Below are positions 1 through 5,537 of a stretch of 6,274 nt of DNA, piece by piece (positions within the stretch are counted from its first letter, which is position 1; every line of letters begins with the position of its first letter). Source of the DNA: Kiritimatiellia bacterium (GTDB lineage: Bacteria > Verrucomicrobiota > Kiritimatiellia > RFP12 > UBA1067); contig JAFUDL010000293.1 in assembly GCA_017459225.1 (NCBI GenBank), positions 1 through 6,274 on the forward strand. Reading direction: 5' to 3'. Position numbers and translations under genes: made by a program. Under the pieces are notes generated by a model, which worked only from the letters and a program-made list of their open reading frames with translations, was not told the origin of the DNA and searched no databases.

Positions 1-1766
1 AGATCACCGACGTCTACGACTGCCCCGGCCTGAAGGGCGTGCCGCGCGGCACGGTGAAGGCTCTGCGCCTCTACACCTATTCCTTTGCCTACCGCTGGAT
101 GGGCGGCGAGACCGACCACCACGGGCTGGATGGTCCGTGGGACATCAAGCGCATCCTCGGCACTGTGCCGGTGGAGGCGGACGGCAGCGCCTACTTCAAG
201 GTGCCGGCGAACGTGCCGATCTCCATTCAGCCGCTCGACGAAAAGGGGCGCGCGCTCCAGCTCATGCGCAGCTGGACGCAGGCGATGCCGGGCGAGCTCG
301 CCTCCTGCAGCGGTTGCCACGAGGAGTACGAGGCGAGCGCGGGGCCGAACCGTCGCCTTGCCGCGATGGAGCGTGCGCCAAGCGAAATAAAGCCCTGGTA
401 CGGACCCGAGCGCGGCTTTGACTTCCGCCGCGAGGTGCAGCCCGTCCTCAACCGCTACTGCATAGAGTGCCACGACGGCAAGGGCCAGCCGCCCGCCGGC
501 ATGGCGTTCCGCGGCGGGCTCTCAAAGCCGATCCTAACAGACCGTCCCGACATCTGCATAAAGTCTAAGGACGTCTACTACTTGAACGACGGCCTCTTCC
601 CGCCGAGCTACATCGAACTCTGCTCCTACGTGCGCAGCCACACGCAGGAGGGCGACAACGCGCTCCTCACGCCGTGTGACCTGGCGGCGGACACCACCGC
701 GCTCGTGCAGATGCTGGAGCGTGGACACCACGGCGTGCGGCTCGACGCGGAATCGTGGGACCGCATCAACACGTGGATTGATCTAAATCGCATGGGACAC
801 GGCACCTGGCACGAGACTGTGGGCACTAACCGCGTGAACCACTTCGCCGCGCGACGCGCCGATCTCCAGCGCCGATACGCGAACCTTGAGGAAGACCATG
901 AACGCACGTACGGCATGGCGCAGATCGCCGCGCCCGCGCTGCCGCGAGACACGTCGGCACCGCCACCCCCAAGCGGCGTTGGGCGTGTGGACATGGTAGG
1001 GCGCGCGTCCCGTGCGCGCCGTACGCTCGACCTCGGCGGAGGTGTGTCGATTGCGCTCGTCATCGTGCCTGCCGGGCGTTACTTGAACGCGTTCGGGCGG
1101 GAGGTGACATTCGCGCGCGACGCGTGGATAAGCGTGGATGAAATCACGAACGAGCAGTATCGTCGCCTTGTGCCGTCGCACGATAGCCACCTTGAACGTG
1201 GCGAGTTCATGCAGTTCACGGAGCAGGAGCGAGGCTATGCGCTCAACGAGCCGGCCCAGTCCGTCGTGCGCGTGTCGCGCGACGAGGCGGCGGCGTTCTG
1301 CGCGGCGCTCGCGAAGCGCACTGGCGAGAAGGTACGTCTGCCGACGGGCGACGAATGGGAATGGGCCGCGCGCGCGGGGTCCACAAACGTTCTCTGGTGG
1401 GGCGGGCTCGACGACGACTTCTCGAAGAAGGCGAACCTTGCGGACAAGACGTTCCGCCGTCAGGACCGCTTCCGCGCGAACGTGCCGGGCATGGCGGTGC
1501 CGGAGTGGCGTCCTGCCGACATCCGTTTCGACGATGGCTACCGCGTGAGCGCGCCGGTGGACGCGTTTGCGCCGAACGCATGGGGCCTACGCAACGTGCA
1601 TGGCAACGTGTGGGAGTGGACGTCCGACACGGAAAGGGACCGTGCCGTGGCGCGCGGCGGCTCGTGCTGGAGCCGCCCGAAGGACGCCACCTTCGCCGCG
1701 CGCGTCACGTACCGCACTTGGCAGAAGGTACATGACGTGGGCTTCCGCGTTCTTGTGGAGAAATGA
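1..1766 (+). CDS. Hydrazine synthase alpha-like dihaem c protein with C-terminal FGE-like domain (5' partial)
   Basis: The frame is open from the left edge (first full codon at 3), so the start lies upstream; an internal GTG at 39 is not needed as a start. There are 587 visible residues (codon at 3 = residue 1). Residues about 45-106 match my memory of the middle domain of hydrazine synthase alpha-like proteins: a GTVPVEADGSAYFKVPAN stretch, then MRSWTQAMPGE and the first haem c motif CSGCH (102-106). A second motif, CIECH (153-157), resembles planctomycete-type cytochrome domains and is followed by TWIDLN near 257. After a proline-rich linker (about 318-324), residues about 348-587 form an FGE-sulfatase (SUMF1-type) domain with RLPTGDEWEW (445-454), GNVWEW (534-539), RGGS (551-554) and a final VGFRV. 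Covalent haem implies export to the periplasm; the signal peptide would be outside the window. The FGE catalytic cysteine pair is absent, so formylglycine formation is unlikely. The substrate is unknown, and hydrazine synthesis should not be assumed. Domain calls are firm; function is open. Confidence 0.88.
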   Translation, partial: ITDVYDCPGLKGVPRGTVKALRLYTYSFAYRWMGGETDHHGLDGPWDIKRILGTVPVEADGSAYFKVPANVPISIQPLDEKGRALQLMRSWTQAMPGELASCSGCHEEYEASAGPNRRLAAMERAPSEIKPWYGPERGFDFRREVQPVLNRYCIECHDGKGQPPAGMAFRGGLSKPILTDRPDICIKSKDVYYLNDGLFPPSYIELCSYVRSHTQEGDNALLTPCDLAADTTALVQMLERGHHGVRLDAESWDRINTWIDLNRMGHGTWHETVGTNRVNHFAARRADLQRRYANLEEDHERTYGMAQIAAPALPRDTSAPPPPSGVGRVDMVGRASRARRTLDLGGGVSIALVIVPAGRYLNAFGREVTFARDAWISVDEITNEQYRRLVPSHDSHLERGEFMQFTEQERGYALNEPAQSVVRVSRDEAAAFCAALAKRTGEKVRLPTGDEWEWAARAGSTNVLWWGGLDDDFSKKANLADKTFRRQDRFRANVPGMAVPEWRPADIRFDDGYRVSAPVDAFAPNAWGLRNVHGNVWEWTSDTERDRAVARGGSCWSRPKDATFAARVTYRTWQKVHDVGFRVLVEK

Positions 1767-1838
1767 TGAAATGGGCAGTCTCGTGAAAACCGACTTTGAG
1801 AAATACGGATTGACGCCTAAACTTTCAGAACTGTCAGA

Positions 1839-1866
1839 TTGCGGTTCCAGAAACTCCTAGTAGAAT
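1839..1866 (+). promoter_or_regulatory. Putative sigma70-type promoter for the proline-rich gene
   Basis: A -35-like TTGCGG (1839-1844) and a -10-like TAGAAT (1861-1866, five of six consensus bases) are separated by 16 nt. Transcription would start near 1873 and leave a leader of about 22 nt that contains the SD sequence. The surrounding stretch (about 1770-1900) is clearly more AT-rich than the coding DNA on either side. This is pattern matching only. Confidence 0.5.
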
Positions 1867-1880
1867 AGACAATTTTAAAG

Positions 1881-1888
1881 AAAGGTGG
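1881..1888 (+). promoter_or_regulatory. Ribosome binding site of the proline-rich gene
   Basis: AAAGGTGG lies 6 nt before the ATG at 1895. It settles the start and argues that this low-complexity reading frame is really translated. Overlapping frames in the same stretch, such as one opening with GTG at 1885, have no comparable signal. Confidence 0.7.
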
Positions 1889-1894
1889 TTTGTC

Positions 1895-2248
1895 ATGAAC
1901 GGAAAGATTGTAATTGCATTGATGGGATTTGCCGTGGCGATGAGCGCTTGGGGACAGTTCAAGCCTGCCTGGTCGCGTCCTGTGGCACCTGCATGGTCGA
2001 AACCCATTGCACCAGCATGGCAGAGCGCTCCGCCGCGTCCTCAGCCACCACCACCACCGCCCCCGCCACCTCGGCAGCCGGTTCATCGGCATCATGCCCA
2101 CTTGCAGCCTGCACCTCCTCTGCCGCTTCCTGAACCTCCGCCGCCTCCAGAGCCCGCGCCGCCGAACGTGCAGCCGCCTCAGCCAACTCATCCGATGCCA
2201 CCTCCTCCTCCTCCACCGCCTGGCAGAGTACTGCGCATACGCAGATGA
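1895..2248 (+). CDS. Small secreted proline-rich protein
   Basis: This is a 117-aa protein with no family I recognise. Residues 1-20 look like a Sec signal peptide: MNGK, then a hydrophobic core (IVIALMGFAVAMSAW), with probable cleavage after Gly20 (A-W-G before Gln21). The mature part opens with a short repeat (FKPAWS, RPVAPAWS, KPIAPAWQ; residues 22-43) and continues with proline runs of nine, five and eight residues, separated by His/Arg-, Leu- and Asn/Gln-containing spacers. It ends in a basic GRVLRIRR. About 43 of 117 residues are proline, there is no cysteine, and only two acidic residues are present. Such a chain would be extended rather than globular, so it could be a periplasmic or cell-wall spacer, a surface polymer or a secreted peptide; the sequence does not decide. 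The gene has its own promoter and SD and is convergent with the antiporter gene. Proline runs this long normally need elongation factor P for translation. Confidence 0.72.
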   Translation: MNGKIVIALMGFAVAMSAWGQFKPAWSRPVAPAWSKPIAPAWQSAPPRPQPPPPPPPPPRQPVHRHHAHLQPAPPLPLPEPPPPPEPAPPNVQPPQPTHPMPPPPPPPPGRVLRIRR

Positions 2249-2263
2249 GAAATTACGAATGAT

Positions 2264-2336
2264 CACGAACCACGAATCACGAGCCACGAGCCACGAACCA
2301 CGATCCCGAACCACGAACCACGAATCACGAGCCACG
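2264..2336 (+). repeat. Imperfect 7-bp tandem repeat array (CACGAAY/CACGAGC)
   Basis: Nine full heptamers, one 6-nt unit and a final partial CACG follow each other: CACGAAC, CACGAAT, CACGAGC (twice), CACGAAC, CACGATC, then CCGAAC at 2306-2311 with one base missing, CACGAAC, CACGAAT, CACGAGC, CACG. The segments 2264-2288 and 2312-2336 are identical over 25 bp, which points to internal duplication. A looser unit (ACGAAT at 2255-2260) precedes the array. It begins 15 bp after the stop of the proline-rich gene and overlaps the last codons and stop of the antiporter on the other strand. Units are direct, not inverted, so it is not a hairpin terminator. From memory, similar heptamer arrays are scattered in intergenic DNA of several bacterial phyla; this was not checked. 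Confidence 0.9.
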
Positions 2337-3638
2337 CCTGGGAATGAACATTGCGGCGACCACTGCAAACAGAAGCAGGTGCTGGTAGTATAGGCCTGCA
2401 ATCAGGTCGAAGCTGCTGAAGGGGGTGTTTGCGGCCTTTGCGATTCCGATGGCGATGAGAAGCTGCGCGCCGTAGGGGATGAGTCCCTGCACGATGCACG
2501 AGGTGGTGTCCAGCACTGACGCGATGCGCGCGGGGTCGGCGCGGAATCTATCCGAGCACGTCTTTGCGATTGGGCCGGCGATGACGATGGCTACGGTGTT
2601 GTTGGCGGTGAAGAGGTTGACGGCGGCGACGAGCAGGAAGACGCCGAACTCGCACGTGCGGGGGCCGCGCACGAGAAGGGCGATCTTCCGCGTGAGCCAT
2701 TCGATGCCGCCGTTCGCCTGTATGGTGCGGAAGAGTCCGCCTGCGAGCAGAGCCACGATGAGAGTCTCGCTCATGGCGAGCGTTCCCTTGCCGAGATGGT
2801 CGAGGGCGCCAAGAAGGTCGAATTTCCCGAGCATTATGCCGAACGCCGCTGCGAGAAGCGTGCCGGAGAAGAGAAGCGGCATCACGTTGAGTCCGGCGAG
2901 GGCGAGCGCGAGGATGAGCAGATATGGCGTGACGAGAAGGGCTTGGCGCCATGTCACCGCCTCGGCTGCGGGCGATGCGGCGGCGTGCGACATGCCGAGA
3001 GCGGCGTAGATGAAGAGCGCCACGAGTGCGGCGGGGGCGGCTATGCCGGCGTTTGCGATGAACTTGTCGCGCATGCGGATGCCCTGCGTGCGCGTTGCGG
3101 CGATTGTGGTGTCGGAGATCATCGAGAGGTTGTCGCCGAACATCGAGCCGCCAACCACCGCGCCGGCGAGCAGGGCGGGCGAGAGCTCGAGGGGAGCGGC
3201 GAAGCCGAGCGCTATGGGGGCGACGGCGGCGATGGTGCCGCAGCTTGTGCCGATCGCGAGCGATACGAGGCACGAGATGAGGAACACGCCTGCGAGCATG
3301 AGGCGCGCGGGAATGACGGACTGGGCGAGCGCCACGGCGGCGTCCACCGCGCCCGAGGCCTTTGCCACGGATGCGAACGCGCCCGACATGACGAAGATGA
3401 GGCACATCACCATCACGTTCGTCTCGCCCATTCCGCGGGCGTACGTCTCGATCCTCTCCGCGAGCGGACGGCGGAAGTCCATCGCGATCGCGGTGGCCGA
3501 CGCCACGAGGAACGCGATCGTCATGGGCACGCGATAGAAGTCGCCCGCCTTGAGGGAGAGTCCCACGTAGAAGACCGCGAAGACGACAAATGGGATCAGC
3601 GCGATTCCGCGCGGCCGTGTTTTCTCTTCTGTGTTCAT
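2325..3638 (-). CDS. NhaC-family Na+/H+ antiporter
   Basis: This is a 437-aa polytopic membrane protein that would exchange Na+ for H+ across the cytoplasmic membrane, supporting pH and sodium homeostasis. Family evidence: many hydrophobic segments of about 20 residues along the length, and conserved polar stretches in membrane context: GTSCGT (130-135), FGDNLSMISDTT (167-178) followed by ATRTQG, TANNTVAIVIAGP (344-356) and DTTSCIVQGLIPYGAQ (377-392). The GDxxSxxSDTT pattern is typical of NhaC-type carriers. I chose the ATG at 3638; an upstream in-frame ATG at 3683 would add 15 residues encoded across the promoter region (MTNRHFSRLFG...), which look unlike a membrane protein N-terminus. No SD precedes 3638, and a TATAAT ends 7 nt before it, so the mRNA may be leaderless. 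The last three sense codons (Arg-Gly-Ser) and the stop lie inside the heptamer repeat, so the original C-terminus was probably altered. The ion and direction are inferred from the family; a related carrier substrate is possible. Confidence 0.88.
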   Translation of the reverse strand: MNTEEKTRPRGIALIPFVVFAVFYVGLSLKAGDFYRVPMTIAFLVASATAIAMDFRRPLAERIETYARGMGETNVMVMCLIFVMSGAFASVAKASGAVDAAVALAQSVIPARLMLAGVFLISCLVSLAIGTSCGTIAAVAPIALGFAAPLELSPALLAGAVVGGSMFGDNLSMISDTTIAATRTQGIRMRDKFIANAGIAAPAALVALFIYAALGMSHAAASPAAEAVTWRQALLVTPYLLILALALAGLNVMPLLFSGTLLAAAFGIMLGKFDLLGALDHLGKGTLAMSETLIVALLAGGLFRTIQANGGIEWLTRKIALLVRGPRTCEFGVFLLVAAVNLFTANNTVAIVIAGPIAKTCSDRFRADPARIASVLDTTSCIVQGLIPYGAQLLIAIGIAKAANTPFSSFDLIAGLYYQHLLLFAVVAAMFIPRRGS

Positions 3639-3645
3639 GGGTGAT

Positions 3646-3656
3646 ATTATACCAAA
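3646..3656 (-). promoter_or_regulatory. Extended -10 promoter of the antiporter gene
   Basis: Read on the minus strand, TTTGGTATAAT contains a perfect TATAAT preceded by TG-N (an extended -10). It is followed by 7 nt (ATCACCC) and then the ATG. No convincing -35 is found at 16-18 nt. Transcription would start at or next to the start codon. The same 11 bases precede the gene at 6263. Confidence 0.6.
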
Positions 3657-3676
3657 CAATCGTGAAAAATGCCGAT

Positions 3677-3714
3677 TTGTCATGGTGGCGGAGCGGCGGA
3701 TAATATGATATACT
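3677..3714 (+). promoter_or_regulatory. Promoter region of the gspE-like gene
   Basis: TTGTCA (3677-3682) and GATAAT (3699-3704) are spaced by 16 nt and form a reasonable sigma70-type promoter. A second -10-like box, TATACT (3709-3714), ends 10 nt before the ATG at 3725. Either box predicts a leader of at most about 15 nt, and no SD is visible there. This promoter shares an 86-bp intergenic region with the divergent antiporter promoter. Confidence 0.55.
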
Positions 3715-3724
3715 CTTCATCGCA

Positions 3725-5416
3725 ATGGCAGAAACATCAAAGCTTGCACTCAATGTGCTGAAGGCCACGGGCCTCTATTCCGACGAAGCGCTCGCGAAGA
3801 TCGCGGACGGCCGCGCGCGCAATCCCGAGATGGGCCTCGTGGAGGCCGTGCTGAAGTTCGGCGGCGCGAAGGAGGCCGACTTCCTGCGCAAGACGGGTGA
3901 GTTCCTCGGCTTCGACTACGTGGAGCTGGAGAAGGCGCAGCCGCGTCCCGACGTGCTGCAGAAGCTCCCCGCGAGCGCCGTTTACCAGTACAACGTGCTG
4001 CCGCTCAAGTTCGCGGACGGCGCGCTCACCGTCGTCTCGAGCGACCCGTTCTCGACGATGGCAGCTGACGGACTGCGCCTGGCGGCGGGATGCCCGGTGA
4101 AGATCGCCCTCGCCCCGCGCGAGGAGATCGACAAGGCCGTGAAGAAGTTCTACGGCGTGGGCGCGGACGCGATCGAGAAGATGATCGAGGACGGGCGCTA
4201 CGCGGTGGACGAGGACGACGGGTCGATGTCCAAGATCGACGTCGGCGCGGAGGGCGAGGAGGCGTCCATCGTCAAGTTCGTGAACAGGATCATCGCCGAA
4301 GCCGACCGCCAGGGCGCAACCGACATCCACATCGAGCCGCAGGAGACCGAGCTGCGCATCCGCTACCGAATCGACGGCATGCTGCACAAGGTTGACGTGC
4401 CGCCGCAGCTGAACAGGCTCAAGAGCGCGATCATCAGCCGCATCAAGGTGATGGCAAACCTCGACATCGCCGAGAAGCGCCTGCCGATGGACGGCCGCAT
4501 TGGCATCCGCCTGGGCGGCGAAGACATCGACATCCGCGTGTCCACAATGCCGGGCGCGTGGGGCGAGTCCATCTCGCTGCGACTCCTGGCGAAGAGCGGC
4601 AACTTCGTGAAGATGGTGGACCTCGGCTTCAACCCGCGCGACTTCAAGGTGGTGGACAAGATCATCCGCCGCCCGAACGGCATCTTCCTCGTGACAGGCC
4701 CTACCGGATCAGGAAAGTCCACCTCGCTCTACTCGTTCCTGCACGAGGTGAACACGATGGACGTGCGAATCCTCACGGCCGAGGACCCGATCGAATACCA
4801 GATGGACGGCATCATCCAGGTGCAGATGAACAAGGACATCGGCCTTGACTTCGCCCGCACTCTGCGCGCCTTCCTGCGTCAGGACCCCGACAAGATCATG
4901 GTGGGCGAAATCCGCGACCGCGAGACGGCGGAAATCGCCATCAACGCCTCGCTCACGGGCCACATGGTGTTCTCCACACTCCACACGAACGACGCCGCGG
5001 GCGCGTTTCCGCGAATGATCGACATGGGCGTGGAGCCGTTCCTCATCGCGTCCGCAGTGGCTGGCGTCATGGGCCAGCGTCTCTGCCGCCGCCTATGCCC
5101 GAAGTGCCGCCGCGAGGTGCCGCTCGACAGGAAGTTCTACGATCTCTCCTATCCGCCCGAGAAGGACACTGTCTTCGAGCCGGACGGCTGCGAGGACTGC
5201 GCGAAGACCGGCTACAAGGGCCGCCGCGCTCTCTTCGAGGTGCTTGAGGTGGACGAGGAAATCGAAGGCGCCATCGTGAGGCGCGCGAACGCCACGGAGA
5301 TACGCGACATCTCGCTTTCGAAGGGCATGAAGACGCTGCGCGAGGACGGCTGGGCGAAGGTGTTCGCCGGCGTCACGTCCGTCAAGGAGATCATGCGCGT
5401 CACCGAAGACCAGTAG
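3725..5416 (+). CDS. gspE: GspE/PilB-family type II secretion or type IV pilus assembly ATPase
   Basis: This 563-aa protein is a full-length member of the secretion/pilus extension ATPases, which form hexamers at the cytoplasmic face of the inner membrane and power pseudopilus or pilus assembly. Residues about 15-145 resemble the GspE/MshE N-terminal domain. The ATPase core carries Walker A GPTGSGKST (325-333), the Asp box ILTAEDPIEYQ (349-359), Walker B IMVGEIRDRETAEIA (391-405) and the His box TGHMVFSTLHTNDA (411-424). The zinc-binding tetracysteine is complete: CPKC (458-461) and CEDC (489-492), followed by TGYKGRRALFE. All key residues are present, so it should be active. The start at 3725 fits the N-terminal domain; no SD is present and the promoter lies just upstream. 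No gspD/F/G or pil genes are in the window, so type II secretion and type IV pilus roles cannot be separated; the gene symbol is the family default. The symmetrical, zinc-bearing layout favours an assembly rather than a retraction (PilT) ATPase. Confidence 0.95.
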   Translation: MAETSKLALNVLKATGLYSDEALAKIADGRARNPEMGLVEAVLKFGGAKEADFLRKTGEFLGFDYVELEKAQPRPDVLQKLPASAVYQYNVLPLKFADGALTVVSSDPFSTMAADGLRLAAGCPVKIALAPREEIDKAVKKFYGVGADAIEKMIEDGRYAVDEDDGSMSKIDVGAEGEEASIVKFVNRIIAEADRQGATDIHIEPQETELRIRYRIDGMLHKVDVPPQLNRLKSAIISRIKVMANLDIAEKRLPMDGRIGIRLGGEDIDIRVSTMPGAWGESISLRLLAKSGNFVKMVDLGFNPRDFKVVDKIIRRPNGIFLVTGPTGSGKSTSLYSFLHEVNTMDVRILTAEDPIEYQMDGIIQVQMNKDIGLDFARTLRAFLRQDPDKIMVGEIRDRETAEIAINASLTGHMVFSTLHTNDAAGAFPRMIDMGVEPFLIASAVAGVMGQRLCRRLCPKCRREVPLDRKFYDLSYPPEKDTVFEPDGCEDCAKTGYKGRRALFEVLEVDEEIEGAIVRRANATEIRDISLSKGMKTLREDGWAKVFAGVTSVKEIMRVTEDQ

Positions 5417-5418
5417 CG

Positions 5419-5461
5419 TCTTGACATTCCTTTTGCGACTTCTTGACATTCTCTTGACATC
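5419..5461 (+). repeat. Three direct copies of TCTTGACAT(T/C) on an 11-bp register
   Basis: TCTTGACATTC occurs at 5419-5429 and 5441-5451, and TCTTGACATC at 5452-5461. Starts are 22 and 11 bp apart, so all three lie on one helical face if the DNA is B-form. A weaker variant (TTGCGACTTC) sits between the first two. Each copy contains a perfect -35-like TTGACA, but no good -10 lies 16-18 nt downstream of any of them. They could be an operator array, repeated -35 elements or a small tandem duplication. Confidence 0.75.
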
Positions 5462-5482
5462 TGCCGCATCTTCTCCGCCTAC

Positions 5483-5502
5483 TTCTCCGCGTGGGCGGAG
5501 AA
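5483..5502 (+). other. Perfect stem-loop between gspE and the following gene
   Basis: TTCTCCGC and GCGGAGAA form an 8-bp perfect stem around a GTGG loop. No T-run follows on either strand, so it is not a classical intrinsic terminator. A second copy of the left arm (TTCTCCGC, 5471-5478) could pair with the same right arm. It may stabilise mRNA ends, weakly terminate gspE transcription or act in the leader of the next gene. Confidence 0.5.
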
Positions 5503-5523
5503 TTCGCTTCGCCCCCTAAACCG

Positions 5524-5529
5524 AAAGGA
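5524..5529 (+). promoter_or_regulatory. Ribosome binding site that decides the start at 5538
   Basis: AAAGGA lies 8 nt before the ATG at 5538 but only 2 nt before the ATG at 5532. Normal SD spacing therefore favours 5538 as the initiation codon. Confidence 0.55.
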
Positions 5530-5537
5530 CGATGAAG

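Noticed and set aside
39..41. GTG at 39 as the true start of the first gene
   Set aside because: The frame stays open to the left edge and the upstream codons (ITDVYDCPG) read as continuous protein; no SD precedes the GTG. The gene is 5' truncated by the window.
1..1766. Anammox hydrazine synthesis by the first gene
   Set aside because: The resemblance is to one domain of one subunit; no beta/gamma-like subunit, hydrazine dehydrogenase or other anammox gene is present, and related domains occur in non-anammox bacteria to my knowledge.
2264..2336. CRISPR array
   Set aside because: The units are 7 bp with no spacers; it is a simple tandem repeat and no cas gene is nearby.
1817..2401. Minus-strand frame with WFVVRDSW-like repeats across the proline-rich gene and heptamer array
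   Set aside because: The repeats are simply the heptamer array translated, and the rest is the complement of proline codons. The plus-strand gene has a signal peptide, promoter and SD.
2796..3644. Plus-strand frame (282 codons) antisense to the antiporter
   Set aside because: It is extremely rich in Glu, Arg, His and Gly, has no start signal and mirrors the antiporter codons; a shadow of high-GC third positions.
3639..3683. Upstream ATG (3683) as the antiporter start
   Set aside because: It would place the coding sequence over the TATAAT promoter and add 15 residues without family character; the ATG at 3638 directly precedes a typical short N-terminus and first membrane segment.
2548..3768. 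Long minus-strand frame (406 codons) overlapping the antiporter
   Set aside because: Its translation is Arg/His-rich without domains and shares most of its length with the antiporter frame, which has clear membrane segments and family motifs. It is a GC-driven shadow.
3738..4387. Minus-strand frames antisense to gspE
   Set aside because: They have no start signals or domains, and the plus-strand frame carries every conserved motif of the ATPase family.
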